A DNA stretch of 64,000 nucleotides from Porticoccus sp. W117 (GTDB taxonomy: Bacteria > Pseudomonadota > Gammaproteobacteria > Pseudomonadales > Porticoccaceae). Positions 28,570 through 36,913 of this stretch are shown here, piece by piece. The DNA lies in the NCBI RefSeq assembly GCF_030341905.1, contig NZ_JATAAF010000001.1:186001-250000 (forward strand). The letters run 5' to 3'. Below the pieces are notes generated by a model. The model was not told where the DNA came from. It worked only from the letters and a program-made list of their open reading frames with translations, and did not search any database. The first letter of the stretch is position 1, and each line of letters opens with the position of its first letter. Position numbers and translations under genes: made by a program.

Positions 28570-29571
28570 ATGAACCAGCAGCACTACACCGCCCTGGTGG
28601 TGGAAGAAAACAACGGCCAATTCGAGCGTTCGTTACAGCAACGCTCTTTGACGGAATTGCTGGCAGAACCACTGACGGATGAGCTACTGATTCGAGTCAG
28701 CTATTCGTCCCTGAATTACAAAGACGCCCTGTCCAGTACCGGCAACAAAGGTGTTACCCGTCACTACCCCCACGTTCCGGGCATTGATGCGGTGGGCGTT
28801 GTTGAACAAAGCAGCAATGGGAATTTTTCAGCCGGTGATACCGTGATTGTCACCGGCTTTGACCTGGGCATGGATACCGATGGCGGCTTTGCACAGTACA
28901 TACGTGTACCGGCCGCCTGGGCACTGCCACTGCCTGCCGGGCTCGATCAGAAACAAGCCATGATTCTCGGCACCGCCGGGCTTACCGCGGGCCTGTGTGT
29001 CAACCATATCTGCAACCAGTTGAAACCGCAGAGCGGCCCCATTGTGGTATCCGGCGCCAGCGGTGGCGTTGGCTCGCTGGCGGTAGCCATGCTGGCAAAG
29101 CTGGGTTATTCAGTGGTGGCCATCTCTGGTAAAGATGCGGATTTTCTTCACCAACTGGGCGCGCAAGATGTCATCAGCCGGGAAGAATTCAACGAAAATA
29201 ACAGCCGCCCACTGCTGAAAGCGCGCTTCGCCGGCGCCGTGGATACAGTTGGCGGCACCATACTCGCCAACATCATCAAATCCTTAAAACCCTGGGGCGT
29301 GGCTACCCTTTGCGGCAATGCCGCCTCTCCCGACCTGCCGTTAACCGTATTCCCATTCATTTTGCGAGGCATCACCGTCACCGGAATAGACTCCCAGGAC
29401 TGCCCATTAGAAGAGCGCACCCAGGTTTGGAATAAGCTAGCTAACGAGTGGCGGCCAGAACAATTGCTGGCGCTGTACAAAGAAATTACTCTGGAGCAGC
29501 TGGAACAAAATATTCAGGGTATCTTGCAGGGGCAGCTGACAGGCAGGACGCTGATTAACCTGAACCGGTAA
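28570..29571 (+). CDS. acuI: Acryloyl-CoA reductase-like zinc-free alcohol dehydrogenase (AcuI/YhdH)
   Basis: This 333-residue medium-chain reductase belongs to the YhdH/AcuI group, which reduces acryloyl-CoA to propionyl-CoA with NADPH. Markers are SSLNYKDALS, HVPGIDAVGVV, the nucleotide motif VVSGASGGVGSLAVAML (about residues 157-173) and ILRGITVTGIDSQDCP. The zinc ligands of classic alcohol dehydrogenases are absent, as in the family. Together with the upstream prpE-like ligase, nine bases away, it would convert acrylate or a 3-carbon acid to propionyl-CoA and remove toxic acryloyl-CoA. That pathway role is inference; other YhdH-type reductases have uncertain substrates. Confidence 0.85.
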   Translation: MNQQHYTALVVEENNGQFERSLQQRSLTELLAEPLTDELLIRVSYSSLNYKDALSSTGNKGVTRHYPHVPGIDAVGVVEQSSNGNFSAGDTVIVTGFDLGMDTDGGFAQYIRVPAAWALPLPAGLDQKQAMILGTAGLTAGLCVNHICNQLKPQSGPIVVSGASGGVGSLAVAMLAKLGYSVVAISGKDADFLHQLGAQDVISREEFNENNSRPLLKARFAGAVDTVGGTILANIIKSLKPWGVATLCGNAASPDLPLTVFPFILRGITVTGIDSQDCPLEERTQVWNKLANEWRPEQLLALYKEITLEQLEQNIQGILQGQLTGRTLINLNR

Positions 29572-29689
29572 ATCCTTCTCGATAGTCACACCCCAGCACA
29601 CCTTGCCCGTCACCAAACTGACACAAATCTGCTACACAGCTGTCATTGCGGGTCGCTAGTTTGTCGAAAAACTGGCTACAGGTTCGCTT

Positions 29690-31393
29690 ATGCTCGACGT
29701 GGAAAATCTGGTGCAGCAGCACTGCCCCAAAGCGGTAGAAAACAAACCGCTGATTGCCCGCCCTCTCACCAAAGTGCTGCGGCTGCTGTTTCACGAAAAG
29801 GATTTCAAACAATTTGAGCAGGACTACGCTCACCTGGAAGGCTTCGACTTTGTCGAACAGTGCCTGGCGCACTTTGGTTTTAGTTACCGGGTGCGTGATA
29901 ACGAGCGCGAATCCATTCCCAATACCGGCCGCGCAGTAATAATTGCCAACCACCCTATCGGCTCGCTGGACGGTTTAGCGCTGTTGAAAATGGTGCGCGA
30001 AATTCGCCCGGACGTGAAAGTGCTGGCCAACGATTTACTCGCCAGCATCAAGCCGCTGCAATCTTTGCTGCTGACCAACCCTTGCAATCGCGAACAGATG
30101 AACGAGGCGCGACAACAGTTGGAAAACGAAGGCGCGCTTATCGTATTTCCCGCTGACAATGTTTCCAGCCCAAGCATCAAAGGGGTGCGCGACAAAAAGT
30201 GGAATTCTACTTTCCTGCGCCTGGCCAGCAGCACCAAATCTCCGGTGTTGCCGGTGTATGTGGACGGCCGCAACTCCGCCTTCTTCTACGCGTTGAGTTT
30301 TATGGCGCGGCCCGTTTCCACCCTGTGGCGAGTACGGGAGATGTTCCGCCACGCCAGCAGCTGCATCGACATTCGCATCGGCGCTCCCATCAGCTACGAC
30401 AGTTACCAGCAGGTCGCAGTACCCATGCGCGGCAAAGTGCGCCTGTTCAAACACCACCTGTACCGCATTGGCAAAGGCAAGCGCGGCGTATTCGGTACTG
30501 AGGTGGCGGTTTCCCACCCGGAAAACCGCGCTCTGTTGAAAGAAGAAATTGAACAGTGCAAACGGCTGGGGGAAACCAGCGACGGCAAGCACATTTACCT
30601 GTACCACTACCGGGCCAATTCCAGCATCATGCGCGAAGTGGGCCGCCTGCGGGAAATCGCCTTCCGCGCGGTGGGCGAAGGCTCCGGCAGCCGCCGCGAC
30701 AACGACCTGTATGACCAGCACTACATGCACCTGCTGTTGTGGGATTCCATCGAGCTGGAAATTGCCGGTGCCTACCGCTTTTGCGATGCCCGCAAAGCGC
30801 TGGACGACATGGGTGAAAGCAGCCTCTACTCCGCCACCCTGTTCAACTACCGCGACACCATGAAGCCTTATTTCGAGCGCGGCCTGGAACTGGGGCGCAG
30901 CTTTGTGCAACCCAAATACTGGGGTAAACGCAGTCTGGAATACCTGTGGTACGGCATTGGCGCCTTTTTGCGTGAAAACCCAGAATACCGCTATCTGTTC
31001 GGCCCGGTGACATTGAGCGACACCTATTCCCAGCACGCCAAAGACATGATCGTGCATTTTTACAGCAACCACTTCCCGGCCCGGCAAAACCTGGTGGACT
31101 GCACTCTGCCCTACACCATCGCCGCGGATCGCAAAGTACAACTGCAACAGCAATTTCCTGGCAAGGACTACCGCGAAGAATTCGCCGCCCTGAAAAGCCA
31201 ACTCAGCCACATGAACTGCAGCGTGCCAACCCTGTACAAACAGTACACGGAAATCTGCGAATCCAACGGTGTGCAGTTTGCCGGCTTTAACATTGACCCG
31301 GATTTCAAAAACGCCATCGATGGTTTGATTATGGTCGACCTGACCAAGCTAAAGCCCAACCGCCGGGAACGCTATCTGGGCATCAGCTCCTGA
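29690..31393 (+). CDS. olsF: Bifunctional ornithine lipid acyltransferase OlsF
   Basis: This 567-residue protein joins two acyltransferases. The N-terminal half (about 1-260) is a PlsC/OlsA-like O-acyltransferase with ANHPIGSLDG (H88, D94) and VFPADNVSS. The C-terminal half (about 290-540) is an OlsB-like N-acyltransferase with EVGRLREIAFRAVGEGSG, LLLWDSIELEIAGAYRFCD and YLWYGIGAFLREN. This order is the OlsF architecture, which makes acyl-oxyacyl-ornithine, a phosphorus-free membrane lipid. Such lipids often replace phospholipids under phosphate shortage, but no phosphate-control site was found here. The gene stands alone, followed by a strong terminator. The start has only a weak ribosome-binding site. 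Confidence 0.88.
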   Translation: MLDVENLVQQHCPKAVENKPLIARPLTKVLRLLFHEKDFKQFEQDYAHLEGFDFVEQCLAHFGFSYRVRDNERESIPNTGRAVIIANHPIGSLDGLALLKMVREIRPDVKVLANDLLASIKPLQSLLLTNPCNREQMNEARQQLENEGALIVFPADNVSSPSIKGVRDKKWNSTFLRLASSTKSPVLPVYVDGRNSAFFYALSFMARPVSTLWRVREMFRHASSCIDIRIGAPISYDSYQQVAVPMRGKVRLFKHHLYRIGKGKRGVFGTEVAVSHPENRALLKEEIEQCKRLGETSDGKHIYLYHYRANSSIMREVGRLREIAFRAVGEGSGSRRDNDLYDQHYMHLLLWDSIELEIAGAYRFCDARKALDDMGESSLYSATLFNYRDTMKPYFERGLELGRSFVQPKYWGKRSLEYLWYGIGAFLRENPEYRYLFGPVTLSDTYSQHAKDMIVHFYSNHFPARQNLVDCTLPYTIAADRKVQLQQQFPGKDYREEFAALKSQLSHMNCSVPTLYKQYTEICESNGVQFAGFNIDPDFKNAIDGLIMVDLTKLKPNRRERYLGISS

Positions 31394-31436
31394 ATCGCAA
31401 ACACAACCGAATTAACCCCCTCGCAATAGTGAGTTT

Positions 31437-31463
31437 GCCCCCTGGAAACAGGGGGCTTTTTTT
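31437..31463 (+). terminator. Rho-independent terminator after olsF
   Basis: GCCCCCT (31437-31443) pairs with AGGGGGC (31450-31456) around a 6-base loop and is followed by seven T residues. It lies 43 bases after the olsF stop codon. Confidence 0.93.
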
Positions 31464-31472
31464 CAATTTTTT

Positions 31473-31545
31473 GTCATCCTGAGCGAAAGCGAAGGATCTC
31501 TTTGCTTAGCTGAATACCAGGATTCTTCGCTACGCTCAGAATGAC
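31473..31545. repeat. GTCAT...ATGAC inverted-repeat element (copy 4)
   Basis: The element begins GTCATCCTGAGCGAAAGCGAAGGATC and ends ATTCTTCGCTACGCTCAGAATGAC in mirrored form. It lies between the olsF terminator and the end of slyX. Confidence 0.85.
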
Positions 31546-31560
31546 AAAATAACAAAAACT

Positions 31561-31791
31561 TCAATAATGCGGTGGCGGTGGTTCTTCGCCACCTTGCCCG
31601 CCAGCACCACCCGCATCTATATCCTTAAAACGCTCAATCAGAGTTTCACAGGCCAGTTGCAATTGATCCAGCTGATCCTGCTGCTTGCACACCACCTGGT
31701 TCAGTGCCTGAATGGTATCTTCCTGGTAAGCCAGCTTGGTTTCCAGCTCAATAATGCGGTCGTTGTCAGTACTCATTGGGGGAGTGCTCAT
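31561..31791 (-). CDS. slyX: SlyX family protein
   Basis: This 76-residue protein is one coiled coil (RIIELETKLAYQEDTIQALNQVV...LDQLQLACETLIERF) followed by a glycine-rich linker and the diagnostic end EEPPPPHY. SlyX is widespread in gammaproteobacteria, with unknown molecular function. The start at 31791 has GAGG about a dozen bases upstream; an internal ATG at 31776 would give 71 residues. The linker GGAGGQGG is longer than in the Escherichia coli protein. The gene is divergent from the opine-dehydrogenase-like gene. Confidence 0.88.
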   Translation of the reverse strand: MSTPPMSTDNDRIIELETKLAYQEDTIQALNQVVCKQQDQLDQLQLACETLIERFKDIDAGGAGGQGGEEPPPPHY

Positions 31792-31905
31792 GGTGGGCGT
31801 TTGTCCTCTGTCAATCAGGCGGGATAATACCTCATTTGATAGGTCCATTCGCGGCAATGAGCGGGTATCATGGCCGGCAAAATAACAATACCCAGAGACC
31901 ACCCA

Positions 31906-33105
31906 ATGAACCCCACGGCCAACATATCCATCAATACACAAACCCCAACCGTTTGCATTATCGGCGGTGGCAATGCCGCCCACGTGCTGGCGGCGCTGTT
32001 GCCGTCGCGGGGAATCAGCACACGGGTACTGGCCACCTTTGGGGACGAGGCGGAGCGTATGGCCAACGGCGTTGCCGAACAAGGCCATATCAGCGCCGAG
32101 TTTGCCGAACACAATCCAGTGAAAGGTACTGTTAACGGCAAACCGGAAATAATCTCCGCCAACCCGACAGAGGTGATTCCCGGTAGTGACGTATTGCTAC
32201 TGCCATTGCCCTCTTTCGCCTACCAGAGCGTTCTGGAAACCATTAAGCCGCATCTAAAACCTGGCATGGCTATCGGCGTCACTCCTGGCCAGGGAGGCTT
32301 CGACTGGGTGGCGCGAGAAGTGCTTGGAGACTTGGTGGATCAACTGGTGCTATTTGCTATTCTGCCTATGCCCTTTAACTGCCGCATTACCGATTACGGC
32401 AAGCAGGTGGAAGTTCAGGAGTTCAAGCATAACTACCGGGTGGGTGTGCTACCCACCAGCGCCACCAACGACATCATCGCGCTGAATGAAAAACTGTTCG
32501 GCCACACAGAAAGCTGCGGCCATTTTCTCAGCGCCACCCTGTACCCGGTAAACGCCATCCTGCATCCTTCCCGCCTCTATACCCTTTGCAAAGACTGGCA
32601 GCCGGGACAAACACTGCCGGAAAACCCGCTGTTTTACGAAGGCATGACCGAAGCTGCAGCGGACATGATGAACGCACTAAATAAAGACCTTATAGCTATT
32701 GGTAACGGGCTGGTAGCCGCCGGCAAGGAAGCCATCGAAGTACCCCATATCTACGACTTTCTAACCCGCTATGTGTACGAAGACAATTCGCCAGACCTGG
32801 CGACATTCTTCCGTACTAACCCGGCCTATAAAGGCTTTCGCTGTCCCTTTAAAGAAGTGGAAGGTGGTTGGGAGCCAGACTTCGCCAACCGTTACTTTAC
32901 CGAGGACATTCCTCTGGGATTGTGCGTATACAAAGGTGTTGCCGACCTGGCTAGTGTTGCAACACCGACCATTGATACTGTGATTACCTGGGCCCAACAG
33001 CATATGGGCAAGGAGTATGTGGTAGATGGCAAGCTGTGCGGTCGAGATGTGGGGGAAACTCACGCGCCGCAGCGGTTTGGGATTACGGAACTGGCCCAAC
33101 TGTAG
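31906..33105 (+). CDS. NAD/NADP octopine/nopaline dehydrogenase-family protein
   Basis: This protein of 399 residues has an N-terminal Rossmann fold (VCIIGGGNAAHVLAALLPSRG) and a C-terminal octopine-dehydrogenase-type helical domain with the conserved catalytic-type pair in NAILHPSRLYTL. Members reductively condense an amino acid with a 2-oxo acid, or form metallophores of the staphylopine type; the substrate here is unknown. No transporter or nicotianamine-synthase-like gene lies next to it, so there is no sign of a metallophore operon. The start at 31906 (MNPTANIS) is preferred over an ATG twelve codons upstream because the Rossmann motif then sits at the usual place, but neither has a strong ribosome-binding site. 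Confidence 0.8.
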   Translation: MNPTANISINTQTPTVCIIGGGNAAHVLAALLPSRGISTRVLATFGDEAERMANGVAEQGHISAEFAEHNPVKGTVNGKPEIISANPTEVIPGSDVLLLPLPSFAYQSVLETIKPHLKPGMAIGVTPGQGGFDWVAREVLGDLVDQLVLFAILPMPFNCRITDYGKQVEVQEFKHNYRVGVLPTSATNDIIALNEKLFGHTESCGHFLSATLYPVNAILHPSRLYTLCKDWQPGQTLPENPLFYEGMTEAAADMMNALNKDLIAIGNGLVAAGKEAIEVPHIYDFLTRYVYEDNSPDLATFFRTNPAYKGFRCPFKEVEGGWEPDFANRYFTEDIPLGLCVYKGVADLASVATPTIDTVITWAQQHMGKEYVVDGKLCGRDVGETHAPQRFGITELAQL

Positions 33106-33120
33106 GGCACTCGACATGAA

Positions 33121-33245
33121 GATCAGGAACCGGAGAGGCTTTTCCAGATCTTCTGCGGCAGGGATGCCGCAGAGGAGCCTACACGGATGCTTACTTTATG
33201 AAAGAAAGCACGGCGTGTCTGGAAAAGTCTCTCCGGCTCCTGATC
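33121..33245. repeat. Long hairpin element with conserved core (copy 4)
   Basis: Arms 33121-33149 and 33217-33245 pair at about 26 of 29 positions. The inner stem CTGCGGCA-GGGA-TGCCGCAG (33153-33172) is perfect. The core GGAGCCTACACGGATG is followed by an extra small hairpin (GCTTACTTTATGAAAGAAAGC) before CACGGCGTGTC, absent from the other copies. It occupies the gap before mfd. Confidence 0.85.
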
Positions 33246-33298
33246 GCCACCCAAACCCCAAAGCCACCAGCTTCTGATCGCCCCCAAACATTTGTGTC

Positions 33299-33317
33299 GG
33301 CCTAAAGGCCGACCTAC
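33299..33317. repeat. Palindromic fragment shared with the apbE upstream repeat
   Basis: GGCCTAAAGGCCGACCTAC is identical over 19 bases to 5752-5770, the right end of the hairpin nested in heptad array 1. Here it stands without its left arm, about 80 bases before mfd. Confidence 0.7.
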
Positions 33318-33394
33318 AGGGGAAAGCCCCTTCTAACCCAACACTCACCCCGCTAAAATAGCGCCTCCAACGCACCCGCCAGAAGTAGAACCCC

Positions 33395-36300
33395 ATGCCG
33401 TTACTGCACCCGCCCGAACCCCCTGCCGCTGGCCAAAAGCACCGTTGGGCTGGATTGCAAGGGGCTGGCCCGGCGTTGGCCATCAGCGAAGCGGCGCAGC
33501 AGTTTGACGGCCTGACGCTGGTGATTACCGACGCCGCCAAAGCAGCGACGCAGCTGGAGACGGAGCTGTCGTTCTTTAATAGCGAACTGCCTGTACTGCA
33601 CTTCCCGGATTGGGAAACCCTGCCCTACGATCTGTTTTCCCCTCACCAGGATATTGTCTCCGAGCGGCTGCGCTGCCTGCATCGCCTGCCCCAGGTCAGC
33701 AAGGGCATTCTGATTGTGCCCGCCTCCACCCTGATGCACCGGCTGGCGCCGCCGTCGTTTATCAGCGGCCACTCCTTTGTGTACAAAGCCGGCGATACTG
33801 TGGATGTGGACCGCTTGCGGGAACAGCTGCAACAGGCCGGCTACCAATGTGTGGATACGGTCTACGAACACGGCGAATACGCCGTGCGAGGCGCGCTGGT
33901 GGATATCTTCCCGATGGGTTCCAAACACCCCTTCCGCCTCGACCTGTTCGACAACGAAATCGAATCCCTGCGTAGCTTCGACCCGGAAAGCCAGCGCACC
34001 ATCGACCAGCTGGACGTCATCGACCTGCTGCCCGCCAAAGAGGTGCCGCTGGATAAAACCGGCATCCGTCGCTTTCAAGACAACTGGCACAGCCGCTTTG
34101 AAGTAAACCCACGCAACTCCACCTTGTATCAGGACATCAGCAATGGCGTTGCTTCCCAAGGTATCGAGTACTTTTTGCCTTTGTTTTTTGAGCAGTGCGC
34201 GACTCTGTTCGACTACCTTCCCAGCGATACCCAAGTATTTACCAGTGGGAATCTGGAAAACTCAGCCGAGCAGTTTTGGCAAGAGGCCAGCGGCCGCTTT
34301 GAAGAATACGGCGTCGACCGGGAACGGCCACTGTTGCCGCCAACCGAAGTGTTTGTGCCCGTCAACGAACTGTTTGCCACCCTCAAACAATGGCCGCGAA
34401 TAGATATTAACAGCGGCCAGCAAAGTGGTGCCGGGGCCAGCAATTTTGCGGTACGAACGGCACCGGAAGTAGCGGTGGATTCTCGCGCCAGCAACCCGTT
34501 ACTGGCACTTGAAAGTCACCTGTTGGAACAGCCAAAGCAGCGTATCCTCTTTTGCGCCGAATCCGCTGGCCGCAGGGAAACCTTGCTGGAATTGCTGGCC
34601 GACATCCGCCAGCAGCCCGTAGAGGTTTCCAGCTGGCAGGAATTCTTAAGCAGCGACCACACCAGCGCTATTACTATCGCGCCGCTGGATCGCGGGTTCT
34701 CCCTGGAACAGCCGTCTATATGCTTGATCAGCGAAGGCGACTTATTCGGCCAGCAGGTAATGCAACGCCGCCGTCGCTCCCGCACTCAGGATCAGGCGGA
34801 CAACGTCATCAAAAACCTCACCGAGCTGCGGGAAGGCGCGCCGGTGGTGCATATCGACCACGGCGTAGGCCGCTACCGGGGCTTGCAAACCATCGGCGTC
34901 AACGACGAAATGCAGGAATTCCTGACCCTGGAATACGCCGACGACACCAAACTCTATGTGCCGGTATCCTCCCTGCATTTGATCAGCCGCTACAGCGGCT
35001 CTGAAGAAGACACAGCACCCCTGCACCGGCTGGGCAGTGAAAGCTGGCAGAAAGCCAAAGACAAAGCCGCCAAAGAAATTCGCGATACCGCCGCAGAGCT
35101 GCTGCAGGTGTACGCCCAACGAGCTGCCCGCAAAGGCTTCAGCTTTAGTGACCCACAACAGGATTACCTGTCCTTTAGCCGCGACTTCCCGTTTGAGGAA
35201 ACCCCCGACCAGCAGGACGCCATCGACGCCGTAAAAAAAGACCTGCTGGCGGAACAGCCCATGGATCGCCTGGTGTGTGGCGATGTGGGCTTTGGCAAAA
35301 CCGAAGTGGCCATGCGCGCCGCCTTTATTGCGGTGAGCAATAGCAAGCAGGTAATTATTCTGGTGCCCACCACCCTGCTGGCCCAGCAGCACTACGAAAA
35401 CTTTAAAGACCGCTTCGCCAACTGGCCGGTGACCGTGGAAGTGCTGTCCCGCTTCCGCACCGCCAAAGAACAGGATTCAGTAATCCAGCGCGCCGCTGAA
35501 GGCAAAGTGGATATTTTGATCGGCACTCACAAACTGCTAAATAACAGCATCAAGTACAAAAACCTGGGGCTGCTGATTATCGACGAAGAGCATCGCTTTG
35601 GGGTGCGTCAGAAAGAAGTGATCAAAGCGCTGCGTGCGGAAGTGGATATTCTCACCATGACCGCCACCCCAATTCCTCGCACCCTGAATATGGCCTTTGG
35701 CGGCATACGGGATTTATCCATTATCGCCACACCACCAGCCAAACGATTGGCAGTAAAAACCTTTATTCGCCAGAGCGAAACCCGCCTGATTCACGAAGCC
35801 ATACTGCGGGAAACCCTGCGCGGCGGTCAGGTGTACTACCTGCACAACGAAGTGAAAACCATCGACAATGTAGCCCGGGAATTACAGGAATTGATCCCGG
35901 AAGCCCGCATTGGCATCGGCCACGGCAAAATGCGCGAGCGCGAGCTGGAACAGGTGATGTCCGACTTCTACCACCAGCGCTTTAACCTGCTGGTGTGCAC
36001 CACCATTATCGAGACCGGCATCGATGTGCCCAGCGCCAATACCATTATTATCGAGCGCGCCGACAAATTCGGCATCGCCCAGCTGCACCAACTGCGGGGC
36101 CGGGTGGGTCGATCTCACCATCAGGCTTACGCCTACCTGCTGACACCCCACCCGAAAACCATGACCAAAGACGGCGTCAAACGGCTAGAAGCCGTCAGCG
36201 CCGCCGACCACCTGGGCAGCGGCTTTACCCTGGCCACCCACGACCTGGAAATTCGCGGTGCCGGAGAATTGCTGGGGGACGAACAGAGCGGCCATATCCA

Positions 36301-36841
36301 GCGCATCGGCTTTACCCTGTATATGGAACTGCTGGAAAAAGCCGTACAAGCCATTCAGGATGGCAAAGAACCGGACGTGGAAGCGGCCATGCACGACAAC
36401 GTGGAGATCAATCTGCGTATTCCTGCATTGATCCCCGACGACTACCTGCCCGACGTACCCATGCGCCTGCAGATGTACAAACGCCTGGCCAGCGCCCGCA
36501 ACAGTGCGGAACTGAAAGAGCTGCAGGTGGAAATGATCGACCGCTTTGGCCTGCTGCCTGAATATTTGAAGAACCTGATTCGGGTCACTGAGCTGCGCTT
36601 ACAGGCGGAAGCGCTGGGTATCACCAAGATCGAGGCCAACGCCACAGGCGGCGGCATCAGCTTTGGCCCTAACACTTCGGTGGAGCCCATTACCATCGTG
36701 CAGCTTGTGCAACAGCAGCCAGACCGTTATCGTTTCCAGGGTGCCACTGAGCTGCGCTTTTCCGCCGCCATGAAAACCAGCGATTTGCGTATTAATACTG
36801 TGAAAAAATTACTAGAGACACTGAAGGGAGATGAGAGATGA
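33395..36841 (+). CDS. mfd: Transcription-repair coupling factor Mfd
   Basis: Mfd pushes stalled RNA polymerase off DNA and recruits UvrA to the lesion. The 1148-residue protein has the expected order: UvrB-like domains (about 1-350), a CarD-like RNA polymerase interaction domain around residues 470-545 (HIDHGVGRYRGLQTI), and a RecG-like translocase. The translocase has Walker A GDVGFGKTEVAMRA (about 627-640) and DEEH in LLIIDEEHRFGVRQKE, then motif VI QLRGRVGRSHHQAYAYL. A C-terminal TRCF domain follows. Its last codons (GDER) and stop codon are made of heptad repeat units, and it overlaps the start of the csiV-like gene by four bases. Confidence 0.97.
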   Translation: MPLLHPPEPPAAGQKHRWAGLQGAGPALAISEAAQQFDGLTLVITDAAKAATQLETELSFFNSELPVLHFPDWETLPYDLFSPHQDIVSERLRCLHRLPQVSKGILIVPASTLMHRLAPPSFISGHSFVYKAGDTVDVDRLREQLQQAGYQCVDTVYEHGEYAVRGALVDIFPMGSKHPFRLDLFDNEIESLRSFDPESQRTIDQLDVIDLLPAKEVPLDKTGIRRFQDNWHSRFEVNPRNSTLYQDISNGVASQGIEYFLPLFFEQCATLFDYLPSDTQVFTSGNLENSAEQFWQEASGRFEEYGVDRERPLLPPTEVFVPVNELFATLKQWPRIDINSGQQSGAGASNFAVRTAPEVAVDSRASNPLLALESHLLEQPKQRILFCAESAGRRETLLELLADIRQQPVEVSSWQEFLSSDHTSAITIAPLDRGFSLEQPSICLISEGDLFGQQVMQRRRRSRTQDQADNVIKNLTELREGAPVVHIDHGVGRYRGLQTIGVNDEMQEFLTLEYADDTKLYVPVSSLHLISRYSGSEEDTAPLHRLGSESWQKAKDKAAKEIRDTAAELLQVYAQRAARKGFSFSDPQQDYLSFSRDFPFEETPDQQDAIDAVKKDLLAEQPMDRLVCGDVGFGKTEVAMRAAFIAVSNSKQVIILVPTTLLAQQHYENFKDRFANWPVTVEVLSRFRTAKEQDSVIQRAAEGKVDILIGTHKLLNNSIKYKNLGLLIIDEEHRFGVRQKEVIKALRAEVDILTMTATPIPRTLNMAFGGIRDLSIIATPPAKRLAVKTFIRQSETRLIHEAILRETLRGGQVYYLHNEVKTIDNVARELQELIPEARIGIGHGKMRERELEQVMSDFYHQRFNLLVCTTIIETGIDVPSANTIIIERADKFGIAQLHQLRGRVGRSHHQAYAYLLTPHPKTMTKDGVKRLEAVSAADHLGSGFTLATHDLEIRGAGELLGDEQSGHIQRIGFTLYMELLEKAVQAIQDGKEPDVEAAMHDNVEINLRIPALIPDDYLPDVPMRLQMYKRLASARNSAELKELQVEMIDRFGLLPEYLKNLIRVTELRLQAEALGITKIEANATGGGISFGPNTSVEPITIVQLVQQQPDRYRFQGATELRFSAAMKTSDLRINTVKKLLETLKGDER

Positions 36842-36913
36842 GAGATGAGAGACGGAAAACCCGGTTAGGGAGTGGTTGGCCTTTGCGTCTCCCGTCTCTC
36901 GTCTCTCGTCTCC
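36828..36913. repeat. Inverted heptad array 3 (mfd/csiV junction)
   Basis: GAGATGA, GAGATGA, GAGATGA, GAGACGG (36828-36855) face CGTCTCC, CGTCTCT, CGTCTCT, CGTCTCC (36886-36913), near reverse complements. The left arm encodes the end and stop codon of mfd and the start codon of the csiV-like gene. The right arm encodes part of that protein's signal peptide. Confidence 0.88.

Noticed and set aside
33395-33480. A later start for mfd
   Set aside because: The N-terminal residues (LLHPPEPP...GAGPALAISEAAQQF) resemble other Mfd proteins closely enough to keep the ATG at 33395.
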